Position numbers and translations under genes: made by a program. This document shows positions 24,241 to 32,955 of a DNA stretch of 64,000 bases, piece by piece; the first letter of the stretch is position 1, and every line of letters begins with the position of its first letter. The stretch is from Roseovarius sp. (GTDB taxonomy: Bacteria; Pseudomonadota; Alphaproteobacteria; Rhodobacterales; Rhodobacteraceae), in NCBI RefSeq assembly GCF_030373445.1, contig NZ_JAUCYU010000001.1:62001-126000 (forward strand), read 5' to 3'. The notes below the pieces were generated by a model. It worked only from the letters and a program-made list of their open reading frames with translations. It searched no databases and had not been told where the DNA came from.

Positions 24241-25029
24241 ATGACCGACACCAAAGACGTAAAGGGCGTAGGCCCGGCCATGGCCCGCGAGCTCGCCTCG
24301 CGCGGCATCACCACGGCCAAGGATCTCGCCGAAACCCCGACGGCAACGCTCACCGACGTGCCCGGCATCGGCGCGGCCACGGCGCCCCGCATCGTCGAGA
24401 ACGCCCGCCTCGCCATGGCGGCGGCCCGCGTCTCGCCCGCCAAACCGGCCGCGGCCAAGGCACCCGCCAAACCCGCTGCGGCCAAGGCCAGCCCCACCAA
24501 ACCAGCCACCCGCTCGCGGGCCAAACCCGCACCGGGCAAGTCGCCCACCCGGACCGCCGGCGCAAGGTCGAAGGCCCCCACCGCGCCGCGCAGCCCGGCC
24601 AAGACCCGCACCAAGCCCGCCGCCTCCCCGGTCGACACCGCCCACAGCGCCGAAACCGCCGAGGCCGCGAAGCCCGCGCCCAAACCGGCCGCGAAGAAAC
24701 CGACCAAGGCGAAGAAACCCGCCGCCAAGCCCAAGGCGGCCGAACCCAAGGCCGCCAAGGCGACCAAGGCGACCAAGGCGCCGAAACCCGCCAAGCCCGC
24801 CGACAAGACCCAGGTCAAGGCCAAGGACGCCAGGAAGGCCGAGAAGAAAGCCGAGAAGAAGGCAACCGACGCCCGCAAGGCCGAGAAGAAGGCCAAGGAG
24901 GCCCGCAAGAAGGCCGAAAGCAAGGTCGCCAAGGCCGCCGAAAAGGCGAAGAAGGCCGCCGACAAGGCCAAGAAAGCCGCCAGGAAGGCGGCGGAGAAAA
25001 CCAAGCTGTCGAAGAAGAAAAAGAAGTAG
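24241..25029 (+). CDS. Helix-hairpin-helix protein with long lysine/alanine-rich histone H1-like tail
   Basis: A 262-aa protein. Residues 1-60 form two HhH-like units: DVKGVGPAMARELASRGITT and LTDVPGIGAATAPRIVENARL, a non-specific DNA-binding fold. From residue 65 onward the chain is almost only Lys, Ala and Pro, first as PAKPAAAKAP-type repeats, then as AEKKA/ARKAEKK repeats ending in five or more lysines. The composition is that of eukaryotic H1-like bacterial nucleoid proteins (compare AlgP and Hc1), joined to an HhH head. I chose ATG 24241; a TTG 63 nt upstream is open but lacks a plausible domain. Nucleoid binding is inferred from composition. Confidence 0.82.
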   Translation: MTDTKDVKGVGPAMARELASRGITTAKDLAETPTATLTDVPGIGAATAPRIVENARLAMAAARVSPAKPAAAKAPAKPAAAKASPTKPATRSRAKPAPGKSPTRTAGARSKAPTAPRSPAKTRTKPAASPVDTAHSAETAEAAKPAPKPAAKKPTKAKKPAAKPKAAEPKAAKATKATKAPKPAKPADKTQVKAKDARKAEKKAEKKATDARKAEKKAKEARKKAESKVAKAAEKAKKAADKAKKAARKAAEKTKLSKKKKK

Positions 25030-25035
25030 CGCGCC

Positions 25036-25359
25036 CTACCCGGCGCGCCGCTCCAACTCGTTGCGCAGGCTCTCGGCCTCGTGCCGGGCCTCGCGCAACC
25101 CGTCCATCGTGGCCGACAGCTCGGCCTCGGTCTGGCTCAGCTGGTTGGTCAGCTCCGCCTCGCGCTGCTGAAGATAGGTGATCGCCTGGTCGCGGGTCTC
25201 CTCGGCCTCGTGCAGCTCCTGCGCCAGCCGTTCCAGCTCGCCCACGTCCGATTGCGACACCCGGATGAACTTGTGCACCAGCCAGTTGGCGAACCAGCCC
25301 AGCGCGAAAGCGACGAACAGAATGATGGCCGTCGCGATTATGAATTCAATCCTGTTCAT
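25036..25359 (-). CDS. Single-pass membrane protein with coiled coil
   Basis: A 107-aa protein: an N-terminal helix (IEFIIATAIILFVAFALGWFANWLV, residues 4-28) then a soluble coiled coil (residues 40-105) with heptads such as LERLAQELHEAEETRD and LTNQLSQTEAELSATM. Its start lies 14 nt inside the 3' end of the OmpA/BON gene and the pair appear to be co-transcribed. It recalls small partner proteins found next to OmpA genes in Rhodobacteraceae. Function unknown. Confidence 0.8.
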   Translation of the reverse strand: MNRIEFIIATAIILFVAFALGWFANWLVHKFIRVSQSDVGELERLAQELHEAEETRDQAITYLQQREAELTNQLSQTEAELSATMDGLREARHEAESLRNELERRAG

Positions 25360-27337
25360 CCGCCGTGTCTTCCTGCGTGTCGCCGTCCCCGGTATCGGCA
25401 GCGTCCGCAGCCCCCTCTTCCGCCTCGCCGGCGGCATCGTCAGCCTCGCCGTCGGTACCATCACTGTCCGACTGTTCTTCTGACGTTCCTTCCAGAGTTT
25501 CAAGCGTTGTTTGCTCTTCGACGATCTCGACGGGCAGGATCACCTTGAATTCGATCCGCCGGTTCGCCTCGCGGCCCTCTTCCGTGCCGTTGTCGGCGAT
25601 GGGCTGGGCTTCCCCGTAACCCACGGCGGAAATCGACGCGGTCAGCACCCGGCGCATCCGCAGCTCGTTCAGAACCGTCTGCGCCCGCTCCTGGCTAAGC
25701 TGCTGGTTCATCACCTCGCGGCCCTGGCTGTCGGTATGGCCGCCGATCTCCATGGTGACCTCGCCACAGGTCTTCAGGATCTCGGCGATATCGTCCATGA
25801 TATCCGACCCGGACGCATCGATATTGGCCGATCCCGGCTCGAAGCTGATCTTGCGCGTCTCCTGGATCGCGGCGATGCGTGCCTCGCATTCCTCGGGCGT
25901 CGGCAGGCTCGCCACCGGATCCAGCTCCTCGCGGTAATCCACGTCGATCGTGTACTGCGCCCCCTCGCCCAGCTTTTCCGAGAACATCCCCGAAATCGCC
26001 GAACCGGCCCCGGATTGCCCGGTCAGCCCGCTGATATGCATCTCGTCCGGCGAGACCCGTACCACCCCGTTGGTCAGGTAGGACAGCGCATCGAGCGCGG
26101 TCAGCACCCGGTACGTCCACCCCTCGGGAAGCCCCTCGGCCACCCGCGCGCTCATATGCACCCCGTCCGAGGTGAACCTGGCCCGCGCGAAACTGTCGAC
26201 CAGCTTGCGCTCGGCGGCGGTGGCGATCCGGCCGCGCAGCTGCACCATGCCCTCGGGCGACAGCGTGGCGGTGAATTCCGGCGTCTCGGGCGTCGTCTCC
26301 TCCGGCGGGGCCGGCAGCACGGCATGCAGCGCGAACACCTCCGGCAGCGAGCTTTCCAGCGCGCCCACCACGTTGTCGAACTGCCCCTGCGGCGTGCCTT
26401 CCAGCGCCACCAGCGAAATATCGGCGTCCGAGAAGGTCACCACCCCGCCGCCAAGCTCGCCGACCGCGGCGATCGCCTGCTCGGCCGCCACGGCCCAGTT
26501 CGGCGAGGGCACGCCCATCCCCACGAGACAGTTCGCCTTGCCGGTCAGCCCGGCCTCGCGCGCCGCCGCGAGGATCCGCTCGCGCGCGGCCTCGGTATCG
26601 GCGGAACAGGCGTCGAACCGGGCCTCGCCCTCCTCGCTGACAAATCGCAGGGTAAAGGGCGTGATCACCGGCCGCGGCGCCGAGATGTTCAGCGCCAGCT
26701 TCAGCCCCTCGGGCACCCGCCGCGCCAACTTGTTTTCCATGTCCGCCTTGACCGCCGCGCTCTCGGTCATCGCCGTGACCGAGACCTGCCCGGCATCCAG
26801 CGAAATCTTGGTCCGCTTCAGGTCCTTCAGCGAGCGTAGCGCGTAATCCGTCGCCGCCTCCCAGGTCTCGGGCGCGGGATAGTCGGCGGATTCGAGGAAG
26901 TTCGCCACCGGCTCGCCCGCCACCGCCCCCTCGACGGCGCCCACGAACGCCTCCCGGTCCATCGCCGCGGGCACCAGCCCGATCAGCGACACGCCGCTGT
27001 CATTGCGCAGGATTTCCATGGAAAAGCGCGGCGCCGCGATCTGGCCGGTATCCTGCACCAGCATCTGGTCGATCACCCGCGCGGCATCCACCACCGAACC
27101 GGCAATCGACAGCGCCTTGAACCGCCGCGCCTCCGTCGGCGCCGTGCCGGCCAGGAAGACATGCAGCCCGTTGGCATCGACCTCCGTCCAGGTCATGCCG
27201 TTCTCGTCAAGCGTGTTGCGGACCGAGTTGCGCGACGTCTCCTCGACGACCGAGACGGCGAATCGCGCGCAGACAAGGCACAGGATGGCCGCTGTCAGGA
27301 ACACGCCGCCGATAGCGAATACCGATGAAAGACGCAT
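25346..27337 (-). CDS. OmpA-family protein with N-terminal BON-like domains
   Basis: A 663-aa envelope protein: an N-terminal membrane helix or signal (SSVFAIGGVFLTAAILCLVC), several BON-like repeats (for example GLHVFLAGTAPTEARRFKALS), then an OmpA C-terminal peptidoglycan-binding domain at about residues 520-620 (ISFEPGSANIDASGSDI, IGGHTDSQG and NQQLSQERAQTVLNEL). The last 45 residues are highly acidic Glu/Asp/Gly. The predicted role is anchoring the envelope to peptidoglycan. ATG 27337 chosen over an upstream in-frame TTG. Confidence 0.85.
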   Translation of the reverse strand: MRLSSVFAIGGVFLTAAILCLVCARFAVSVVEETSRNSVRNTLDENGMTWTEVDANGLHVFLAGTAPTEARRFKALSIAGSVVDAARVIDQMLVQDTGQIAAPRFSMEILRNDSGVSLIGLVPAAMDREAFVGAVEGAVAGEPVANFLESADYPAPETWEAATDYALRSLKDLKRTKISLDAGQVSVTAMTESAAVKADMENKLARRVPEGLKLALNISAPRPVITPFTLRFVSEEGEARFDACSADTEAARERILAAAREAGLTGKANCLVGMGVPSPNWAVAAEQAIAAVGELGGGVVTFSDADISLVALEGTPQGQFDNVVGALESSLPEVFALHAVLPAPPEETTPETPEFTATLSPEGMVQLRGRIATAAERKLVDSFARARFTSDGVHMSARVAEGLPEGWTYRVLTALDALSYLTNGVVRVSPDEMHISGLTGQSGAGSAISGMFSEKLGEGAQYTIDVDYREELDPVASLPTPEECEARIAAIQETRKISFEPGSANIDASGSDIMDDIAEILKTCGEVTMEIGGHTDSQGREVMNQQLSQERAQTVLNELRMRRVLTASISAVGYGEAQPIADNGTEEGREANRRIEFKVILPVEIVEEQTTLETLEGTSEEQSDSDGTDGEADDAAGEAEEGAADAADTGDGDTQEDTADEQD

Positions 27338-27398
27338 GGGCCTATACTGTTTATCCAATTCGTCGTGCGGTTTTAAGGCCAGCCGGGCGGAAGTTCAA

Positions 27399-28364
27399 TC
27401 AAAGGAACAGCGCGACGGCGAAAAACGGCAGAGGCCACAGCCCCGCATCCCGGTTCGACCGGAACAGTTTCAACTGCCGCTCCCCGTCCTCCAGGTCGAA
27501 CCGGCTGAGCTGCCAGTGCATGTGCCAGCCGAATGCCCACGTCCCCAGGAGCGCCACAAGCAGCGCGAAGGGCGCCGCCCCGATGGCCGCCCCGATCACC
27601 GCCAGCCCCTGCAATATCACCGCCAGCACAAGGAACCGCCGCAGCCACCGGGGGCTTTCGTTCCCGAACAGCCGCGCCGTCGATTTCACCCCGATCAGCG
27701 CGTCGTCCTCGGCATCCTGGTGGGCATAGATCGTGTCGTAGAACAGCGTCCAGCAGATCCCCGCGAGGTACAGCACCACCGCCGGCCACTCCAGCCGCCC
27801 GGTATGCGCCACCCACGCCAGCAGCGCCCCCCAGTTGAACGCCAGCCCCAGGAAAATCTGCGGCCACCACGTGAACCGCTTGGCGAACGGGTAGATGCAC
27901 ACCGGCACCAGCGAGATCACCCCCATCAGGATCGCCGCCCAGTTGAAGGTCAGCAGGATGAACAGCGCCACCAGCGCCTGCGCCACCAGCCACGCCAGTG
28001 CCTGTGTCACGCTCACCGCCCCCGACGGGATCGGCCGCGATGCCGTCCGGGCGACCGAACCGTCGATATGCCGGTCGGTGATGTCGTTCCACGTACACCC
28101 CGCCCCCCGCATCAGGAACGCGCCAATGCCGCAGCCCGCGAAGATCCACAGGTCGTGCCAACTCGCCCGCCCGTCATGCAACATCGCCAGCAGCAACCCC
28201 CACCAGCACGGCAACAGCAACAGCCACGTCCCGATCGGCCGGTCCGCCCGGGAAAGCCGCAGGTAGGGCCTTGTGCCCTCCGGCGCCAGCCGGTCCACCC
28301 AGTTGCCTTTCACCGCGTCGGCCACCGTGCCGCGCGGCTCTGGCGTCTCGTTCGTCGGGGTCAT
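27399..28364 (-). CDS. ubiA: 4-hydroxybenzoate polyprenyltransferase
   Basis: Attaches the polyprenyl tail to 4-hydroxybenzoate in ubiquinone synthesis. It has 321 aa and about nine membrane helices. The first Asp-rich motif reads NDITDRHIDGSVARTASRP; the second reads YDTIYAHQDAEDDALIGVKSTA. ATG 28364 gives a typical N-terminus (TPTNETPEPRG before the core). It starts 12 nt from the divergent rsmE start, so the two probably share a control region. Confidence 0.96.
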   Translation of the reverse strand: MTPTNETPEPRGTVADAVKGNWVDRLAPEGTRPYLRLSRADRPIGTWLLLLPCWWGLLLAMLHDGRASWHDLWIFAGCGIGAFLMRGAGCTWNDITDRHIDGSVARTASRPIPSGAVSVTQALAWLVAQALVALFILLTFNWAAILMGVISLVPVCIYPFAKRFTWWPQIFLGLAFNWGALLAWVAHTGRLEWPAVVLYLAGICWTLFYDTIYAHQDAEDDALIGVKSTARLFGNESPRWLRRFLVLAVILQGLAVIGAAIGAAPFALLVALLGTWAFGWHMHWQLSRFDLEDGERQLKLFRSNRDAGLWPLPFFAVALFL

Positions 28365-28376
28365 ATATCTGCCCTC

Positions 28377-29105
28377 ATGGCGATTGCGAAGATCAGGCTG
28401 TTTGTAGAGCACCCCCTGGGGGAAGGGCAAACCATTCCCCTCACCCGCGACCAGGCGCATTACCTCTTCGGCGTCATGCGGCTGGGGCCGGGCGACCCGG
28501 TCCTCCTCTTCAACGGCCATGACGGCGAATGGCGCGCCACCGTCGCCGAAGCCTCCAAGCGCGGCGGCCTGCTCACGGCCGACGAGCAGACATCCCCCCA
28601 GCGCAACCCGCCCGACCTCTGGCTCCTCTTCGCGCCCATCAAGAAGGCCCGCACCGACTTCATCGTCGAGAAGGCCGCCGAGATGGGCGCCGCCCGCATC
28701 CTGCCCGTCCAGACCGATTTCACCAATGCCGAGCGCATCCGCCAGGACCGCCTCCAGGCCCACGCCCTTGAGGCGGCCGAGCAATGCGGCGGCACCTACG
28801 TGCCGGAGGTCACCGCCCTCCACAAGCTCTCCGACCTCCTCGCCGACTGGCCCGCCGACCGCCACCTGATGTTCTGCGACGAGGCGCTCGCCGGCGCCGC
28901 CGCCACCCTGCCGCCCGACCTCTTCGGCCAGCCCTGGGCCATCCTCATCGGTCCCGAGGGCGGTTTCTCCGACCCAGAGCGCACCCGCCTCTCGGGCCAC
29001 CCAACGGCCCACCCAATCGCCCTCGGCCCCCGCATCCTGCGCGCCGACACCGCCGCCGTCGCGGCCCTTACCGTCTGGCAACAGGCCCTCGGAGACTGGT
29101 CATGA
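28377..29105 (+). CDS. rsmE: 16S rRNA (uracil(1498)-N(3))-methyltransferase
   Basis: Methylates U1498 of 16S rRNA. It has 242 aa. The N-terminal PUA-like part has RLFVEHPLGEGQTIPL and HYLFGVMRLGPGD; the SPOUT knot has ILIGPEGGFSDPE and LGPRILRADTAAVAAL. Its stop overlaps the next start (ATGA at 29102). Confidence 0.96.
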   Translation: MAIAKIRLFVEHPLGEGQTIPLTRDQAHYLFGVMRLGPGDPVLLFNGHDGEWRATVAEASKRGGLLTADEQTSPQRNPPDLWLLFAPIKKARTDFIVEKAAEMGAARILPVQTDFTNAERIRQDRLQAHALEAAEQCGGTYVPEVTALHKLSDLLADWPADRHLMFCDEALAGAAATLPPDLFGQPWAILIGPEGGFSDPERTRLSGHPTAHPIALGPRILRADTAAVAALTVWQQALGDWS

Positions 29106-29632
29106 GCTTCATCCGCCCCGAGGCCCGCGCCACCCTCCACCGCTTCCGCGAGGCGCTGATCGGCGCCGCCATCCTCCTCCTCGGCCTCTGGTGGCTCCTC
29201 GGCACCACCGGCCTCCTGCCCTACATCGGCGGGGCCCTGGCCATCGCCGGCGCCGCCCTCACCCTCGCCGGCCTGCAGCGCGCCCGCTTCCGCGGCGGCG
29301 CGGGCGGCCCGGGCGTGGTGACGGTCGACGAGGGCCAGATCGCCTATTTCGGCCCCCTCACCGGCGGCGCCGTGGCGCTGTCCGAAATCACCGCCCTCTC
29401 CCTCGACCCCACCGCCAAACCGCCCCACTGGGTGCTCTCCCAGCCCGGCCAGCCCGACCTCTTCATCCCGCTCACCGCCGAAGGCGCCGACACCCTGTTC
29501 GACGTCTTCGCCAGCCTCCCCGGCATCCGGACAGAGCGCATGCTGGCCCAGATGCGCGCGCCAGCCACCGCCCCGGTCACCGTCTGGCAGCGCCCCGACA
29601 TGGCCCGCGCAAAGCTCGCCCGCCTGCATTGA
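29102..29632 (+). CDS. Conserved membrane-associated protein of unknown function
   Basis: A 176-aa protein with two hydrophobic helices near residues 20-55 (LIGAAILLLGLWWLLGTTGLLPYIGGALAIAGA), then a soluble beta-rich domain (GVVTVDEGQIAYFGPLTGGAVALSEITAL). The layout resembles small PH-like or DUF proteins of Rhodobacteraceae. It is coupled to rsmE by a 4-nt overlap and followed by a separate gshA unit. No function assigned. Confidence 0.8.
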   Translation: MSFIRPEARATLHRFREALIGAAILLLGLWWLLGTTGLLPYIGGALAIAGAALTLAGLQRARFRGGAGGPGVVTVDEGQIAYFGPLTGGAVALSEITALSLDPTAKPPHWVLSQPGQPDLFIPLTAEGADTLFDVFASLPGIRTERMLAQMRAPATAPVTVWQRPDMARAKLARLH

Positions 29633-29699
29633 CACTCCCGGCGTTTGAAGCCACTTCTTCCATCTAACGACCGCACGCCGAAGCAGGAGCCTACCCCAA

Positions 29700-31070
29700 A
29701 TGTCCATTCCCCAGTCCGGCGGCGGGCCGATCACATCCGAGAACCAGCTTGCCGAATACCTCGAATCCGGGTGCAAACCGCGCGAAGACTGGCGCATCGG
29801 CACCGAGCACGAGAAGTTCGGCTACTGCAAGGACAGCCTCAAGCCCCTCCCCTATGCCGGCGAACGCTCGATCCTCGCCGTGCTGGAAGGGCTGCGCGAC
29901 CTGCACGGCTGGGCCCCCGTCGAGGAAAACGGCAAGCTCATCGGCCTGGAAAAGGACGGCGCCAATGTCAGCCTCGAACCGGGCGGGCAACTGGAACTTT
30001 CCGGCGCTCCGCTCGAGTCGATCCATGAAACCTGCGACGAGGTGAACGCCCACCTCGCCGACGTCAAATCCATCGCCGACAAGGTCGGCGTCGGCTTCAT
30101 CGGCCTCGGGGCGGCGCCCGAATGGTCGTACGAGCAGATGCCGATGATGCCCAAGGGCCGCTACAAGCTGATGACTGAGTACATGGATCGCGTCGGCTCG
30201 ATGGGCAAATCGATGATGTACCGCACCTGCACCGTGCAGGTGAATCTCGATTTCTCGTCCGAGGCCGACATGGTCCAGAAGCTCCGCGTGGCGCTGGCAT
30301 TGCAGCCCGTCGCCACCGCGCTCTTCGCCAATTCGCCGTTCTTCGAGGGCAAGCCCAACGGCCACAAGTCCTGGCGCTCCCGCGTCTGGCGCGACCTCGA
30401 CCCCGACCGCACCGGCATGCTCCCCTTTGTCTTCGACGAGGGCTTCGGGTTCGAGGCCTGGGCTCAATACGCGCTCGATGTGCCGATGTATTTCGTCTAC
30501 CGCGACGGCAAGTATATCGACGCGTTGGGTCAGTCCTTCCGCGATTTCCTCAAGGGCGAACTGCCCGCCCTGCCCGGCGAAACCCCCACGCTCAGCGACT
30601 GGGCCGACCACCTCACCACCATCTTCCCCGAGGCGCGGATCAAGAAGTTCATGGAGATGCGCGGCGCCGATGGCGGCCCGTGGCGCCGCCTCTGCGCGCT
30701 GCCCGCCTTCTGGGTCGGGCTGATGTATGACCAAAGCTCGCTCGACGCGGCGTGGGACATGGTGAAAGACTGGGATGCCGAAACCCGCGACGCCCTGCGC
30801 GTAGCCGCCAGCGAACAGGCGCTTCAGGCAGAGGTGAACGGGCTGAAGATGCACGACCTCGCCCGCGAGGCCGTCGCCATCTCCGAGGCCGGCCTCAAGG
30901 CCCGCGCCCGCCCCGGCGCCGGCGGCATGATCGCCGACGAGACGCACTTCCTCAACGCCCTGAAGGAAAGCATCGAAACCGGACAGGTTCCGGCCGACGA
31001 GCTGCTGGCGAAATACCACGGCGAGTGGAACGAGACCCTCGCGCCCATCTACGCCGAATACAGCTACTAG
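29700..31070 (+). CDS. gshA: Glutamate-cysteine ligase (plant/alphaproteobacterial type)
   Basis: First enzyme of glutathione synthesis; 456 aa, the length of this class. WRIGTEHEKFGY is the N-terminal signature, GANVSLEPGGQLELSGAP the ATP/substrate region, and MYRTCTVQVNLDF the Cys-containing segment that forms a redox disulfide in plant enzymes. NSPFFEGKPNGHKSWRSRVW and YDQSSLDAAWDMVKDW follow. It fits the glutathione-dependent reductase and peroxidase genes elsewhere in the window. Confidence 0.96.
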   Translation: MSIPQSGGGPITSENQLAEYLESGCKPREDWRIGTEHEKFGYCKDSLKPLPYAGERSILAVLEGLRDLHGWAPVEENGKLIGLEKDGANVSLEPGGQLELSGAPLESIHETCDEVNAHLADVKSIADKVGVGFIGLGAAPEWSYEQMPMMPKGRYKLMTEYMDRVGSMGKSMMYRTCTVQVNLDFSSEADMVQKLRVALALQPVATALFANSPFFEGKPNGHKSWRSRVWRDLDPDRTGMLPFVFDEGFGFEAWAQYALDVPMYFVYRDGKYIDALGQSFRDFLKGELPALPGETPTLSDWADHLTTIFPEARIKKFMEMRGADGGPWRRLCALPAFWVGLMYDQSSLDAAWDMVKDWDAETRDALRVAASEQALQAEVNGLKMHDLAREAVAISEAGLKARARPGAGGMIADETHFLNALKESIETGQVPADELLAKYHGEWNETLAPIYAEYSY

Positions 31071-31091
31071 GCGAGGGGGAAACCCCTCGCC
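31070..31091 (+). terminator. Hairpin at the end of gshA
   Basis: A perfect 9-bp stem GGCGAGGGG / CCCCTCGCC with a GAAA loop begins at the last base of the gshA stop codon. No T-run follows, so it may be a transcript-stabilising stem or Rho-assisted terminator. Confidence 0.5.
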
Positions 31092-31128
31092 GCCCCTGAA
31101 CGCCGCCTTGTATGAGATCCAGACTTTA

Positions 31129-31156
31129 GTTATCAAGACCCAAGACTTTTGATAAC
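31129..31156. promoter_or_regulatory. Inverted repeat GTTATCAA-N12-TTGATAAC before the Bap-like gene
   Basis: Arms GTTATCAA (31129-31136) and TTGATAAC (31149-31156) are perfect complements. The site is 21 nt upstream of the start at 31178, a position suited to a repressor operator, although it could also form a translation-blocking hairpin. Confidence 0.4.
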
Positions 31157-31177
31157 CGCGCCGTTCCGGTATTCTCG

Positions 31178-32131
31178 ATGACAATCACGATCAACCCACC
31201 CTTGAACGGCCGGCCCGTTGCGATCAACGCTGCCCGCTCGGATGTCTCGGCCTATCACAAGGCGGGCCCCGACCTGATCCTGGTCTTCAACGACGGCCAA
31301 TCGATCATCATCACCGATTATTACCTGCGTCCCCTGGAAGATGGCAGCCAGTCGCTCGAGTTCTCCGACGGTGCCTACCCGGTCGCCGGAACACATGCCG
31401 GCGACGACAGCTTCGTCAACATGCTGGCCCTCACCGCCACCGGCCTCGTCGCCACGGGCGCCCTGACCGCGATCGTCTCGGAAGGGCGCTCGACACCGGA
31501 CAGGCTGCCAAACCGCCCGCCCGAGGCAAGGGACGATTACGCCGAGGCCGGGTCTGGCGAGACGATCTATATCAACGTGCTGGCCAACGACACCGATCCC
31601 GACGGCGACCCGCTGACCATCACCTCCCTGTCGGACCCGTCCATCGGGGACGCCTCCATCGTGACCACGGAAGACGGCCAGCAACTCGTCAAGTACATGG
31701 CCCCGCAAGGCGGCATCTACGACGACTATTTCGAAATCTACATCTTCGATTACACCGTCACCGACGGCAACGGAGAGACGGCAAGCGCCGAGATCTCGGT
31801 CGCGCTCGATCCGTGGCAGCCAGGCGATCCCCCGGTCTATCCCTTCGGCCCGCCTCCCGGGCCCGAGGACCAGCCGCAGGCGACCGGCACGACCCTCTCC
31901 GCAAGCGCCATGTCCGGCGCCGACATGCCCTCCCCCGGAATCGAGTTGCATGACATGTTTCCGGCCGATCAAGGGCCGGGCGAGGCCTTCGGACAAGGCG
32001 GCCTCTTCGCCTCCGCGGATGCCGGGCCGTCGGGGATGACGGGCAACGATCTGGCTTTGGCATTCGACCCGGGGCCGGGCGTCAACCCGCTCGGCGACCC
32101 CGACCTGTTCCCCGCCGAACCCGTCCTCTGA
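31178..32131 (+). CDS. Short Bap-prefix and cadherin-like domain protein
   Basis: A 317-aa protein. The N-terminal part (residues 15-60) with LILVFNDGQSIIITDYYLRP resembles the prefix domain of giant type I-secreted Bap adhesins. After a hydrophobic Gly/Ala segment (LALTATGLVATGALTAIV) comes a cadherin/Ig-like tandem-repeat unit: NRPPEARDDYAEAGSGETIYINVLANDTDPDGDP then FDYTVTDGNGETA. The C-terminal 100 residues are Pro/Gly/Asp-rich with several GPG patches. Such units are usually found in adhesins of thousands of residues, so this is an unusually short form, possibly a secreted calcium-binding or adhesin-accessory protein. Confidence 0.75.
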   Translation: MTITINPPLNGRPVAINAARSDVSAYHKAGPDLILVFNDGQSIIITDYYLRPLEDGSQSLEFSDGAYPVAGTHAGDDSFVNMLALTATGLVATGALTAIVSEGRSTPDRLPNRPPEARDDYAEAGSGETIYINVLANDTDPDGDPLTITSLSDPSIGDASIVTTEDGQQLVKYMAPQGGIYDDYFEIYIFDYTVTDGNGETASAEISVALDPWQPGDPPVYPFGPPPGPEDQPQATGTTLSASAMSGADMPSPGIELHDMFPADQGPGEAFGQGGLFASADAGPSGMTGNDLALAFDPGPGVNPLGDPDLFPAEPVL

Positions 32132-32138
32132 CCCCGGC

Positions 32139-32164
32139 GATCTGCCGCGCCGGAGCGGCAGATC
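32139..32164 (+). terminator. Strong hairpin after the Bap-like gene
   Basis: Perfect 10-bp stem GATCTGCCGC / GCGGCAGATC with a 6-nt loop, 7 nt after the stop codon. The base after it is C-rich rather than T-rich; termination is inferred. Confidence 0.55.
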
Positions 32165-32170
32165 CATCCC

Positions 32171-32192
32171 GCCCCGGCCCCCGAGCCGGGGC
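32171..32192. repeat. Intergenic hairpin repeat, copy C (GCCCCGG-type arms)
   Basis: Arms GCCCCGGC (32171-32178) and GCCGGGGC (32185-32192) around a 6-nt loop, followed by CTCG, as in copies A and B near 3.7 and 4.3 kb. Confidence 0.55.
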
Positions 32193-32243
32193 CTCGTAAC
32201 AATTCCTCCTCGCAGGGCGGGTGCCACCCCACCACTCCCGACG

Positions 32244-32669
32244 TCAGACCTTGGTAAATTCCATCCGGTAAACCACCGTCTCGCCCGTCGCCGGGTCCAC
32301 TCCCGGCGCGCCGCTGATCACAAGCCGATCGCCCTCCAGCGTGAACGGCCGCGACAGGTCTCCGCCCCAGTTCGGGTTCCATGATCCGTCGACATGATGC
32401 ACCACCCGGTCCTCCTCCAGGTGGTACGAGGCGACATAGGCCAGCATGTCGTCGAAAAGCGCCGCTTTCTCGGCCTGCGTCCAGCCGCCGGGCTTCGGCG
32501 CGGGCCGGTCCCGCCGCAGCACCGTCGCCATCATCCGCCCGTCGGCGTGATAGGCGATATACCCGATCGGCGCAGGGCCCAGCGCGTCCGTTACCTCCCC
32601 CGTCTCGACAGAGGAGCGGGTCCACGCCTCCATCCGCCACGACCCGATCAGCGCGCTTGCATCCGCCAT
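32244..32669 (-). CDS. Lipocalin-like domain protein
   Basis: A 141-aa protein with the lipocalin-like pattern LIGSWRMEAWTR at the N-terminus, GYIAYHADGRMMATVLRRDRP, a helical insert, HHVDGSWNPNWGG and ETVVYRMEFTKV. This family (lipocalin-like domain, PF13924 type) is linked to small polyketide or aromatic-substrate binding; a specific role is not evident. ATG 32669 chosen because upstream codons are low-complexity. No signal peptide. Confidence 0.8.
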   Translation of the reverse strand: MADASALIGSWRMEAWTRSSVETGEVTDALGPAPIGYIAYHADGRMMATVLRRDRPAPKPGGWTQAEKAALFDDMLAYVASYHLEEDRVVHHVDGSWNPNWGGDLSRPFTLEGDRLVISGAPGVDPATGETVVYRMEFTKV

Positions 32670-32955
32670 CTCCGTCTCCCTCGAACCGAAACCACCTGCC
32701 GACTTTGCCACCAACCTTCCGGCCGCGCCAGATGGCAGGAAGCCAACACACCATACCCCGCCCGGCGCGCCGTTGCGCCCGGCCCCACATCTCGTACCGC
32801 CCCGCACCGCGCGCCACATTGACGCCCGTCCTCACGGACGCCCGCACCGACGCGATACCGACGGAATACCGACGTGATACCGACGTCACGATCCCTTCAA
32901 AACAACGGCGTTAACCATCGAATCACGCCGCAGCGCGGAATCGCCGGCAAGAAGC

